The notes under the pieces were generated by a model. That model saw nothing but the letters and a program-made list of their open reading frames with translations, made no database searches and was not told the DNA's origin. The position numbers were made by a program, and so were the translations under genes. A stretch of DNA of 35,829 bases from Ruminococcus sp. (GTDB lineage Bacteria > Bacillota > Clostridia > Oscillospirales > Acutalibacteraceae). Each line of letters begins with the position of its first letter. Position 1 is the first letter of the stretch. Below are positions 23,046 through 30,806 of the stretch, in pieces. The stretch spans positions 1 to 35,829 of the forward strand of contig JAMPDR010000021.1 in assembly GCA_023665555.1 (NCBI GenBank), given 5' to 3'.

Positions 23046-24246
23046 TTATTTCTACCTCCACACCGAGATTCTTTATCTTTTCAAAAAAGTCCGGAAAACT
23101 TTTAGCCGCCGCCTGAGCATCGTCAATTTCACCGCCAAAAACCGAAGCAAGAACCGCAAGCGACATCACAATTCTATGATCGTTATGACCATGGAGCAAT
23201 TCAATTGGAGTATGCAGCTTTACATCGTGAACAGTAATCTCGTTTTCACCAACATCAATTTCAGCGCCGAACTTTGAAAGTTCCTGTGCCATAACCACTC
23301 CGCGATCGCTCTCTTTGATTTTAAGCCGCTTTGTTCCGATGAGTTTTGCACCGTTTCTTGCTGCTGCAAGTGTCATAAGTATCGGTGCAAGATCAGGACA
23401 GTCGGATACATCAAGAGTAGGAGTTTCCGATTCAATAAGAGCAAAATACTTTCTGTATATCATATCGCCCTGCAAGCTTTTTTCATTCATACCCTCAACA
23501 CAAACATCGCCGCCGAGCAAATTAAATGCATCTAAGAATGCTGAGCCTGAATAGTCGCCTTCAACGTTAAGCGACTGAGGAAGATACTTTTGATTACCTT
23601 TTATTAATAATGTGCAATCGTTCTCCCATTCAACTTTCACACCGAACGTATTCATCGCGTCAATCGTCATGTTAATATAGCTGCGGCTTTCAATCGGCGG
23701 AACAATATTGATCCTGCTGTCGCCATCTGCAACAGCCAAGGCGAACAGCAAGCCTGTTATAAACTGACTGCTGATATTTCCCTTAACGCAAAAAGCACCC
23801 GAAGTAAGCGCGCCCTTTATTTTCAGCGTTTCACCTGATTCGAAAACCAAGCCTTTTTCGCGGCAAATATCTTCATAAACCTGCATAGGACGCTGCATCA
23901 ATCTGCCTGCACCTGAAAAGGTTTGCTGTGTTTCAGACAGTAAAAGTATCGGCACAAAAAAGCGAAGTGTGCTTCCGCTTTCGCGACAGAAAAAGTGCTT
24001 TGATTCGTTCATAAGCGGACTTGCCAAGCCTTTTATTCTAACAGTACTTCCGCTGACTTCAACCTCAGCACCCATATTTTTTATGCAATCAAGCGTTGCA
24101 AGAATATCCTGCGAAAAAGTCACCGCTCTGATTTCACTTTCGCCATCCGCCAGCGCTGCACAAATCATCAGCCTGTGAGCCACACTTTTTGAAGTCGGCG
24201 CATATGTTGTGCCTTTTGCAACACTTTTTTTAATCTTTGCAATCAT
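23035..24246 (-). CDS. aroA: 3-phosphoshikimate 1-carboxyvinyltransferase (EPSP synthase)
   Basis: This 403-residue enzyme joins shikimate 3-phosphate and phosphoenolpyruvate. K20-S21 in PTSKSVAHR, the GESGSTLRF-type site (CRESGSTLRFF), ISSQFITGLLFAL, a DYSGSAF segment and LKIKESDRG show a full two-domain inverted-barrel protein. The RESGS and SVAHR variants may affect inhibitor binding, but this cannot be judged by eye. ATG 24246 is the only usable start in this frame, since TGA lies nine codons upstream, yet the AAAGGAG site is some 70 bases away across a hairpin. It overlaps tyrA at its end. Confidence 0.94.
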   Translation of the reverse strand: MIAKIKKSVAKGTTYAPTSKSVAHRLMICAALADGESEIRAVTFSQDILATLDCIKNMGAEVEVSGSTVRIKGLASPLMNESKHFFCRESGSTLRFFVPILLLSETQQTFSGAGRLMQRPMQVYEDICREKGLVFESGETLKIKGALTSGAFCVKGNISSQFITGLLFALAVADGDSRINIVPPIESRSYINMTIDAMNTFGVKVEWENDCTLLIKGNQKYLPQSLNVEGDYSGSAFLDAFNLLGGDVCVEGMNEKSLQGDMIYRKYFALIESETPTLDVSDCPDLAPILMTLAAARNGAKLIGTKRLKIKESDRGVVMAQELSKFGAEIDVGENEITVHDVKLHTPIELLHGHNDHRIVMSLAVLASVFGGEIDDAQAAAKSFPDFFEKIKNLGVEVEINDD

Positions 24247-24323
24247 TTTATCGCCATGCGATACAGGATGTCACTCAAATAGGTACGAAAACTTTATGAG
24301 CCTGCCCGTAATCGCTCCTTTCT
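24247..24323 (-). promoter_or_regulatory. Hairpin between ribosome binding site and start codon of aroA
   Basis: On the minus strand, AGAAAGGAG (24315-24323) is followed directly by a hairpin with left arm GCGATTACGGG (24305-24315) and right arm CCTGTATCGC (24258-24267), plus an inner CTCA / TGAG pairing. The ATG comes 11 bases after the hairpin. The spacing of AAAGGA to ATG in aroE and aroF of the same operon is also 11 bases, without a hairpin. The structure may bring the distant ribosome binding site next to the start. Confidence 0.5.
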
Positions 24324-24330
24324 GCAATTT

Positions 24331-24771
24331 TCACACTGATTCTTCCAGATAATCAATCAAAAAGTCGATACCGCGCAGATATCCATCAGTGCCAAGACCT
24401 GTGATTGTTTTAACGGCAGCCTTACGGATATAGCTTATCTGGCGGAAATCTTCCCTGTCCTCAACCTTTGAGATATGCACCTCAACAGTCGGAATCGACA
24501 CTGACTTGACTGCATCCAAAATTGCAACGCTTGTGTGAGTATATGCCGCCGGGTTGAACACAATACCGTCTGCATCGCCATATGCCTGCTGAATTTTATC
24601 AACAAGTGCACCCTCATGATTCGATTGATAACACTCAACTGAGATATCTTTTTCCTTGCAGTAGTTTTCGATTTTTGCAATCAAGTCTGCATAGGTTTCT
24701 TTTCCGTAATGCTGCGGCTCTCTTATGCCGAGCATATTTATATTAGGTCCGTTAAGAACGAGAATTTTCAT
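24331..24771 (-). CDS. aroQ: 3-dehydroquinate dehydratase, type II
   Basis: This 146-residue enzyme dehydrates 3-dehydroquinate to 3-dehydroshikimate. Features of the dodecameric type II family are NGPNINMLGIREP, catalytic Y22 in HYGKETY, QSNHEGALVDKIQ, FNPAAYTHTSVAI and H99 in VEVHIS. The ribosome binding site GAGAGG lies 9 bases before ATG. It starts 18 bases after the aroE/aroK fusion and is followed by an 84-base gap holding the aroA hairpin leader. Confidence 0.95.
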   Translation of the reverse strand: MKILVLNGPNINMLGIREPQHYGKETYADLIAKIENYCKEKDISVECYQSNHEGALVDKIQQAYGDADGIVFNPAAYTHTSVAILDAVKSVSIPTVEVHISKVEDREDFRQISYIRKAAVKTITGLGTDGYLRGIDFLIDYLEESV

Positions 24772-24789
24772 CTGTTTAACCTCTCTTTG

Positions 24790-26013
24790 TCAAAGCTTTT
24801 CAATTATGCGATCAACCGCGTTTTCAACGATTCCGTCAACGGCAATTTCTTCATCTGCCGTTGATATATATATCGGATATCTCTCCTCAAAGCGTCTTTT
24901 CAAGTCATCGAAGTTACTTGAAAGCGGTCTGTCATCGGTGGGCATTATATCGTCAAGCGGTCGATTCAAAAAGAATATTTTTCCATTTGACTTAAGATGA
25001 TCTATGTTCTCACTGCGAAGAACCGCACCGCCGCCTGTTGCGATAACGTAACCGTTTTTGCCGCTTATATCTCTTATTGCAGCAGTTTCAGTATCACGAA
25101 AATACTTTTCACCGAAAGACGCGAATATATCTGATATCTGCCTGCCCTCGGAAGATACGATCAAATCATCAGTATCAACAAAATCTTTGCCAAGTTTTTC
25201 AGCAAGCGCCTTGCCTATCGTGCTTTTTCCGCATCCCGGCATACCTGTCAGAACAATATTTTGCTTTTGTGAAAGCAACTTTTTATATACATCTTCATAA
25301 ACCTGCTCATCATATTTCACACCGAGGAAAATCTCACTTGCAAGCACCGCTTGCGATACTAACATATAAAGTCCGCAGCAGCCTTTGATTCCCAACGATT
25401 CAGTCTGTCTGACCAACTTCGTTTTGAGCGGATTATATACGACATCTGTAACTCCCTCAAGAGCTGTGAATCCATCAAGCGAAATTGCGGCCGTGTCATT
25501 GTTCGGGAACATTCCGCACGGAGTTGTGTTGATGATGTATTCAGCATCTCCGTGAAGAGTTTTCACGTTGTCATAATTAACTTCGCTCTTCCTTCCGACG
25601 TTATATATTTCACATGCTCCTAAACTTTCAGCAACGGCAAATGCAGTTTTTGAAGTTCCGCCTGTTCCGAGAATAAGTACTTTTTTACCCGTAAAATCAA
25701 AGCCATTTTTGAGTATCAGCTTTCTCAGGCCGCCGAAATCGGTATTATAGCCATACAGCTTACCGTCACGGTTCACGATCGTATTGACCGCGCCGATTTT
25801 TTCGGCCGCTTCATCTATGTAAGAAAGATACGGTATAACATCATGCTTATATGGAATGGTGACATTTATTGCCTTAAATTCACGTTTTGTCATGAAGTCA
25901 TGTAAATTCTCCTTGGCAATAGGCATCAAGTCATATTCATAATCGGCAAAGGATTCGTGAATTACCTTTGAAAAGCTGTGTCCGAGTTTTTCACCGATCA
26001 AACCGTATTTCAT
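24790..26013 (-). CDS. aroE-aroK: Fused shikimate dehydrogenase - shikimate kinase
   Basis: This 407-residue bifunctional protein catalyses two successive steps. Residues 1-245 are shikimate dehydrogenase: GHSFSKVIHE substrate site, K56 in NVTIPYKHDV, D92 in GYNTDFGG, NADPH loop LGTGGTSKTA, and a GLYMLVSQA end. Residues 250-407 are shikimate kinase: Walker A GMPGCGKST at 257-265, DTDDLI at 280-285, R306 in YFRDTET, ATGGGAV at 325-331, and a DDRPL lid. Both halves look complete, without a frameshift. The order in the fusion matches reaction order. The start follows AAAGGA at 11 bases. It lies between aroC and aroQ. Confidence 0.95.
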   Translation of the reverse strand: MKYGLIGEKLGHSFSKVIHESFADYEYDLMPIAKENLHDFMTKREFKAINVTIPYKHDVIPYLSYIDEAAEKIGAVNTIVNRDGKLYGYNTDFGGLRKLILKNGFDFTGKKVLILGTGGTSKTAFAVAESLGACEIYNVGRKSEVNYDNVKTLHGDAEYIINTTPCGMFPNNDTAAISLDGFTALEGVTDVVYNPLKTKLVRQTESLGIKGCCGLYMLVSQAVLASEIFLGVKYDEQVYEDVYKKLLSQKQNIVLTGMPGCGKSTIGKALAEKLGKDFVDTDDLIVSSEGRQISDIFASFGEKYFRDTETAAIRDISGKNGYVIATGGGAVLRSENIDHLKSNGKIFFLNRPLDDIMPTDDRPLSSNFDDLKRRFEERYPIYISTADEEIAVDGIVENAVDRIIEKL

Positions 26014-26038
26014 ATTAATCGCGTTCCTTTCTTTCGGC

Positions 26039-27130
26039 TCATGCTTTCAAAAAGTCTGTGCCGAATCTCATTGCAAGCATATCACAAATTGTGAGCGCAG
26101 TAACTGAATCAACAACAACTGCCGCCCTGTGTATGATTGCCGGGTCGTGTCTACCCTTAATTTGCAAAACTGCATCTTCATTTTTCACGAAGTCAACCGT
26201 ATTCTGTTCTTTATATATTGACGGTGTAGGTTTAACCGCACAGTTAAAGAGAATCGGCATACCGTTTGTGATTCCGCCGTTGATACCACCGTTGTTGTTG
26301 GTTGATGTGACAACATCGCCGCCATTCATTCTGAACGGATCATTTGCAGTTGAACCTGCCATTTTGGCAAATTCAAAACCGGCACCAAACTCGACACCCT
26401 TAACCGCAGGAACACTGAACAACGCATGAGACAGCATACTTTCAGCTGTATCGAACCACGGCTCGCCAACTCCGGACGGAACACCGAGAACGGCTGTTTG
26501 AAGAATACCGCCAACACTGTCGCCCTCACTTCTGACTTCAACAATTTTCTTTTCAATCTCACTGCTTGCTATGTCGTCAAGGACGGGAAAAGTCTTTTCG
26601 GCAATGATATTAAAATCGGATTCATAATCATTAAATGATCTGTCATTCACACCTGCGCATGAAAGAATATGAGTACAAACTCTGATGCCTTTCTTTTCAA
26701 GTGCCTTGATTGCAATCGCACCTGCCGCAACAAGCGGAGCGGTGATTCTTCCTGAAAAATGTCCGCCGCCTCTGTAGTCTTGGAAACCGTGATATTTGCA
26801 AAATGCAGTGTAATCTGCATGTCCCGGACGGGCAAGATCCTTTGTTGCAGAATAGTCCTTGCTTTTTGTGTTTTCGTTTTGTATGATCATGCAAATCGGT
26901 GTACCTGTTGTTTTACCTTCAAAAACACCGCTTACAATGTGACATCTGTCACTTTCGCGTCTTGCAGTTGAAACATTGTTCTGTCCTTGTCTTTTTGCAA
27001 GCTGTGACGCGATAAACGCTTCATCAACTTCAACTCCAGGTGCAAAACCGTCAAACACTGCACCGATTGCTGTGCCGTGACTTTCACCGAAAATTGTTAC
27101 GGCAACCGATTGTCCGAATGTATTTTTCAT
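26039..27130 (-). CDS. aroC: Chorismate synthase
   Basis: This 363-residue FMN-dependent enzyme forms chorismate from EPSP. Recognisable segments are FGESHGTAIGAV, RRESDRCHIVSG, FEGKTTGTPICM, DYRGGGHFSGRIT, EVRSEGDSVGG and the late KGRHDPAIIHRA. The sequence is full length for the short bacterial form. ATG 27130 starts the conserved MKNTFGQSVAVTIFGESHG, so the start is certain, although no ribosome binding site lies at normal distance: AGAAAGGA is about 45 bases upstream behind a hairpin. It lies downstream of aroB in the operon. Confidence 0.95.
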   Translation of the reverse strand: MKNTFGQSVAVTIFGESHGTAIGAVFDGFAPGVEVDEAFIASQLAKRQGQNNVSTARRESDRCHIVSGVFEGKTTGTPICMIIQNENTKSKDYSATKDLARPGHADYTAFCKYHGFQDYRGGGHFSGRITAPLVAAGAIAIKALEKKGIRVCTHILSCAGVNDRSFNDYESDFNIIAEKTFPVLDDIASSEIEKKIVEVRSEGDSVGGILQTAVLGVPSGVGEPWFDTAESMLSHALFSVPAVKGVEFGAGFEFAKMAGSTANDPFRMNGGDVVTSTNNNGGINGGITNGMPILFNCAVKPTPSIYKEQNTVDFVKNEDAVLQIKGRHDPAIIHRAAVVVDSVTALTICDMLAMRFGTDFLKA

Positions 27131-27183
27131 ATTTTTATGTTACTGACAATGACAGTACATTGCGCCTGCGTCAGTTCCTTTCT
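27131..27183 (-). promoter_or_regulatory. Hairpin-spaced ribosome binding site of aroC
   Basis: On the minus strand, AGAAAGGA (27176-27183) is followed directly by a stem ACTGAC (27170-27175) / GTCAGT (27142-27147) with inner CAATG / CATTG pairing, then exactly 11 bases, then the aroC ATG. A six-codon open frame, MYCHCQ, runs inside the hairpin (27160-27140) and stops 9 bases before aroC. The design repeats that of aroA. Confidence 0.5.
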
Positions 27184-27184
27184 G

Positions 27185-27230
27185 ATTTATTATTAGGCAA
27201 ATCCGCCGCGATGATCGCGCCGAAATTTGT
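27185..27230 (-). promoter_or_regulatory. GC-rich hairpin in the aroB-aroC gap
   Basis: On the minus strand AAATTTCGGCGCGAT and ATCGCGGCGGATTT form an imperfect stem centred on a CGCGAT-c-ATCGCG palindrome, shortly after the aroB stop. No T-tract follows, so it is more likely a stability or processing element than a terminator. Confidence 0.45.
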
Positions 27231-27241
27231 TCAGCGTTTGT

Positions 27242-28240
27242 CTAGAGCAATGCTTTGAGCGACTGCACATCGGTTTCCTCAAAACGAAAACTGCCGATTT
27301 CATCGCATTTTACAATTGTTACATTTTTGCCGCTTGCTTTTTTGTCATGCGTAAGAGCCTCAAAAACTGCCTGTTTGTCATAATCAAAACTTGTCGGCAG
27401 TCCGACATTTTCAAGGGCGGCAATAACACGCTGTTTGATTTTTTCACTGCACATCGGAATCATTCCGAGTGCAACACATTCACCGTGATAAAGATCGTGC
27501 AAGCCGGCAGAACTTTCTATTCCGTGACCGATGGTATGACCGAAATTAAGCACCTTGCGAAGTCCTGCTTCTTTCTCATCCTGCTCAACAACTCCCCTTT
27601 TGAAAAGAAGAGATTTTTCAATAATCTTATCTATATTATCCATGTAGTTTTCAGTTTCAAACAGTTCAAAAAGCGATTCATCGGCAATTATTCCTGCTTT
27701 TATCGCTTCAGCAAGTCCGTTTGAAACCTGTCTTTCCGGCAGGGTTTCAAGAACATTCGGATCAATGATGACCTTTTTCGGCTGATAGAAAGCTCCGATG
27801 ATATTTTTGATACCGTCAAGGTCAATTGCTGTTTTTCCGCCGATTGAAGAATCCACCTGTGAAAGCAGCGTTGTTGGTATATTATAAAAATCAATGCCAC
27901 GCATATAGCACGCTGCGGCAAAACCTGCCATGTCACCTGTTACACCGCCGCCTACGGCAATTACGCAGTCTTTGCGTGAAAATCCCTCAGCCAGCAGATG
28001 CTGACAGATAGTTTTAAACACATCAAAATTTTTGCTTGCTTCACCTTGAGGGAAAACATGGATGAATGCATTTTCAAGCGAATCTGCAACTGTTTTTGCA
28101 TATTGTTCCGGTACACCGCTGTCGGTTACGATAAGTGCCTTATGTGATCCTATAGAAATCAACTTACCTGCATTTTTTAGTGCACCTCTTTCAAGAATTA
28201 TGTCATAAGAAGAATCCTTGGTTTTAACGGGTATAATCAT
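27242..28240 (-). CDS. aroB: 3-dehydroquinate synthase
   Basis: This NAD- and metal-dependent cyclase turns DAHP into 3-dehydroquinate. Diagnostic features are DSGVPEQYA, PQGEASKNFD, AVGGGVTGDMAGF, IPTTLLSQVDSSIGGKTAID, the metal histidines in LNFGHTIGHGIE, and YHGECVALGM. I place the start at ATG 28240 (MIIPVKTKDSSYDI, 332 residues); a GTG four codons earlier lies only 2 bases from AAAGG, while ATG is 14 bases away, so neither is ideal. The ribosome binding site follows right after the pheA stop. Confidence 0.94.
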   Translation of the reverse strand: MIIPVKTKDSSYDIILERGALKNAGKLISIGSHKALIVTDSGVPEQYAKTVADSLENAFIHVFPQGEASKNFDVFKTICQHLLAEGFSRKDCVIAVGGGVTGDMAGFAAACYMRGIDFYNIPTTLLSQVDSSIGGKTAIDLDGIKNIIGAFYQPKKVIIDPNVLETLPERQVSNGLAEAIKAGIIADESLFELFETENYMDNIDKIIEKSLLFKRGVVEQDEKEAGLRKVLNFGHTIGHGIESSAGLHDLYHGECVALGMIPMCSEKIKQRVIAALENVGLPTSFDYDKQAVFEALTHDKKASGKNVTIVKCDEIGSFRFEETDVQSLKALL

Positions 28241-28261
28241 AACTGGATTCACAACCTTTCA

Positions 28262-29344
28262 TTAAATCATATTGTTGTTTTTGAATGTTCCGATAAATTT
28301 CAGTCTGTCACAACAATCCGACAGTTCATCGAGCATATACATGCCGCGCTTACATTGAAGATTGCCCGAAATTTCAACATAAAAGTAGTAGTTCCACATC
28401 AGTTCTTTCATGGCACGGCTCTTGATACATCTCATGCTGAAGCCATGATTACCGATGGTGTTGATTGCTTTAGCAAGTGAACCGGACTCATCAGGAACGG
28501 TAAATACGATTATTGAGTGATCGTTATCTGACTTATTCATGGAACGTGAGAACACAGCGAATCTTGTTGTATTAACGTCACTTTCGTTGATGTTCTCTCT
28601 GATTATTTCAAGACCGTAAAGTTCTGCTGTTTCCTTACTTGCAATCGCCGCAATTGTCGGATCGCCCGACTGCGATACATACTGTGCCGCCCTTGCGGTA
28701 TTTGCGCATGACTTTGTTTGATAATCCATGCTGCGAATAAACGGAACGCACTGGTCAAGTGCCTGTTGATGGCTGATAACCTGCTTGATATCCTCCGCTT
28801 TTGTTCCCGGAAGTGCAACAAGGTTGTGATGTATTGCAAGCGAATATACATCATTGACATAAAGCGAACCTGAGAAAATCAAGTCAATAACCTGACCCAC
28901 CTCGCCCGCATTACTGTTTTCAATCGGAATAACTGCACAGTCACAGTCGCCGTTTTCAACCGCTTCATATGCACTTTTGAAGTCCTTATATGAAATTTTG
29001 TTTCCATCCGGAAACACCTTACAAGCAGCTATATATGCATATGCGCCCTCAACTCCGCTGTAGGCAATGTTCATACCTTTCAAAATTTTTTGCTGATAAC
29101 GCTTTGAGATATCCATCGTGTTTCTCTGGAAGTTTACAAAATACCCTCTTATTTCTTCATCATCTATATACTCAGCAGTTTTTCTGACAAGTTCATCTTC
29201 TCTTGCACCATTAAAAATCGGCAGTCCGTGCTCCTTTTTATGCTCGGCAACAAGTTTAACTGCGTTCATTCTTTTCTCAAACAGCTTGGCAATTTCCTTA
29301 TCAGTTTCGTTGATTATTTCTCTTGCCTGTGAAAGTTTATCCAT
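28262..29344 (-). CDS. pheA: Bifunctional chorismate mutase / prephenate dehydratase (P-protein)
   Basis: This 360-residue protein leads chorismate to phenylpyruvate. Residues 1-88 are an AroQ-fold helical chorismate mutase (R25, K30 and K36 region, then FNGAREDELV). Residues 92-270 are prephenate dehydratase (YSGVEGAYAYIA, VIPIENSNAGEV, SHQQALDQC and the catalytic NTTRF). Residues about 280-355 are an ACT regulatory domain. In that domain the phenylalanine-binding motifs differ from the usual GALV and ESRP: GSLA and KSRA are seen, which may weaken feedback inhibition. The ribosome binding site is AAGAGG. It lies second in the aro operon. Confidence 0.94.
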   Translation of the reverse strand: MDKLSQAREIINETDKEIAKLFEKRMNAVKLVAEHKKEHGLPIFNGAREDELVRKTAEYIDDEEIRGYFVNFQRNTMDISKRYQQKILKGMNIAYSGVEGAYAYIAACKVFPDGNKISYKDFKSAYEAVENGDCDCAVIPIENSNAGEVGQVIDLIFSGSLYVNDVYSLAIHHNLVALPGTKAEDIKQVISHQQALDQCVPFIRSMDYQTKSCANTARAAQYVSQSGDPTIAAIASKETAELYGLEIIRENINESDVNTTRFAVFSRSMNKSDNDHSIIVFTVPDESGSLAKAINTIGNHGFSMRCIKSRAMKELMWNYYFYVEISGNLQCKRGMYMLDELSDCCDRLKFIGTFKNNNMI

Positions 29345-29371
29345 ATCTTTAACCTCTTATTTAACCGTTTA

Positions 29372-30565
29372 TTAATCTGTGGTTTTATATTCCTCTGCAA
29401 GTTTTTCAAATGCGGGTAATGAGCGTTCAATCATCTCAGGTGAAACGCAATATGATACTCTGACATATCCGGGGAATCCAAACGAATCACTCGGAACAAG
29501 CAGCAATTCATATTTTTTTGCTTTTTCACAAAAAGCTGCAGCATCTTCTTCGGGGGACTTAAGGAACAGATAAAATGCTCCGTCAGGTTTTACAACTGAA
29601 AATCCGCACTTCTCAAAAGCATCTACCAAAGTATCACGGTTCTTTTTATATACTGACAAATCAGCAGTCATACCGATGCATTGAGGGATAATCATCTGGA
29701 AAAGGCTCGGTGCGCAAACATAGCCCAGTGCCCGTCCTGCACCGCAAACAGCCTTATAAATCTGAACACTGTTATCAACTTCACTCGGAACGAGTATATA
29801 TCCGATTCTTTCGCCGGGTAGTGAAAGCGACTTGCTGAACGAATAGCACACAATCGTATTTTTATAATACTTTGTGAGATACGGAACAGTAACACCATCA
29901 TAAACCAACTCACGATACGGTTCATCGGAAATGAGAAAAATGCTTTTACTGTATTCATCCTCTTTTTGACGAAGAATGTCGCACATTTTGATTATTGTTT
30001 CTTCACTGAGCACAACACCTGACGGATTGTTTGGTGAATTAACAACAACAGCCTTAGTTTTAGATGTGATGGCTTTTTCAAAAGCATCCAGGTCAACTTG
30101 GAGTGTATTGCTGTCACAGAGAACCACAACAGGCTTAAGTCCTGCCGATTCAGCAAAAACTCTGTATTCAGGAAAGAAAGGAGCAAAAAGTATAATTTCA
30201 TCATCCTGCTCACTCAGAGCCTTAAAAGTTATTGAAAGTGATGCGGCAGCACCGCAGGTCATGTAAAAATTTTCAGCAATAAATGATGTGCCGTAGGTTT
30301 TATTGAGATATTGAGCAATAGCACTTCTTACATCAGTATCACCGACTGCCGAAGTATATCCGTGAAGAGCAGTTGAATCCATCGAAGTAAGCAAGTCCTT
30401 AATCGTGTCATTAACAACAGACGGAGCAGGTACACTCGGATTACCAAGACTGAAATCAAAAATATTCTCCCGTCCTATCTCAGCGGCTCTTTTTTTGCCG
30501 TATTCAAAAATCTCTCTTATAACAGAACTGTTTGCACCCAATTCATACATTCTTTGTGAAAACAT
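29372..30565 (-). CDS. Class I/II PLP-dependent aminotransferase
   Basis: This 397-residue fold-type I aminotransferase shows NSPNNPSG (N180), D214 and Y217 in ISDEPYREL, the PLP lysine K245 in SFSKSLSLPGERIGY, and a final VRVSYC with the substrate-carboxylate arginine. As first gene of the aromatic operon it probably transaminates phenylpyruvate and 4-hydroxyphenylpyruvate to phenylalanine and tyrosine, completing the pathway. The sequence alone would also fit an aspartate aminotransferase, so no gene symbol is given. GGAAAGG lies about 13 bases before ATG, after a structured leader. Confidence 0.9.
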   Translation of the reverse strand: MFSQRMYELGANSSVIREIFEYGKKRAAEIGRENIFDFSLGNPSVPAPSVVNDTIKDLLTSMDSTALHGYTSAVGDTDVRSAIAQYLNKTYGTSFIAENFYMTCGAAASLSITFKALSEQDDEIILFAPFFPEYRVFAESAGLKPVVVLCDSNTLQVDLDAFEKAITSKTKAVVVNSPNNPSGVVLSEETIIKMCDILRQKEDEYSKSIFLISDEPYRELVYDGVTVPYLTKYYKNTIVCYSFSKSLSLPGERIGYILVPSEVDNSVQIYKAVCGAGRALGYVCAPSLFQMIIPQCIGMTADLSVYKKNRDTLVDAFEKCGFSVVKPDGAFYLFLKSPEEDAAAFCEKAKKYELLLVPSDSFGFPGYVRVSYCVSPEMIERSLPAFEKLAEEYKTTD

Positions 30566-30584
30566 ATTTTAACATAACCTTTCC

Positions 30585-30654
30585 GCTGTAACGGCATAAA
30601 CGTTGCCGCAGCTTTTGATGCTTTGTGAATTTTTCGGATATCGTATAGATATCC
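30585..30654 (-). promoter_or_regulatory. Structured 5' leader of the aro operon
   Basis: Two hairpins lie between the promoter and the first gene: GGATATC / GATATCC (30636-30654) at the expected 5' end, and CGGCA / TGCCG with outer GCTG / CAGC (30585-30612) ending just before the GGAAAGG ribosome binding site. There is no T-box, Trp-rich leader peptide or terminator run. They may control mRNA stability or initiation. Confidence 0.45.
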
Positions 30655-30664
30655 ATTCTAAGTA

Positions 30665-30693
30665 AGTATACTATAAAATAAGAAAACGGTCAA
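30665..30693 (-). promoter_or_regulatory. Promoter of the nine-gene aro operon
   Basis: On the minus strand, TTGACC (30688-30693), 17 bases, TATACT (30665-30670). It is close to the sigma-A consensus and is the only strong promoter seen upstream of the operon. Confidence 0.85.
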
Positions 30694-30741
30694 TAAATAT
30701 ATTGTATTTTTATACATAAAAACAGTCGATTATTTTCGGTA

Positions 30742-30770
30742 TTGCCTTTAATATAAATTTGTGATAGAAT
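30742..30770 (+). promoter_or_regulatory. Promoter of the CE2-like esterase
   Basis: TTGCCT (30742-30747), 17 bases, TAGAAT (30765-30770), with GGAAAGGA upstream of the ATG at 30807. It is divergent from the aro promoter, with about 50 bases between the two -35 boxes. Confidence 0.65.
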
Positions 30771-30806
30771 GTGTGACAGCAAAATTCACGCGGAAAGGAT
30801 AAGCAA

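Noticed and set aside
30566-30660. T-box or tryptophan-type attenuator for the aro operon
   Set aside because: No T-box sequence, no codon-rich leader peptide and no terminator run; only two simple hairpins are present.
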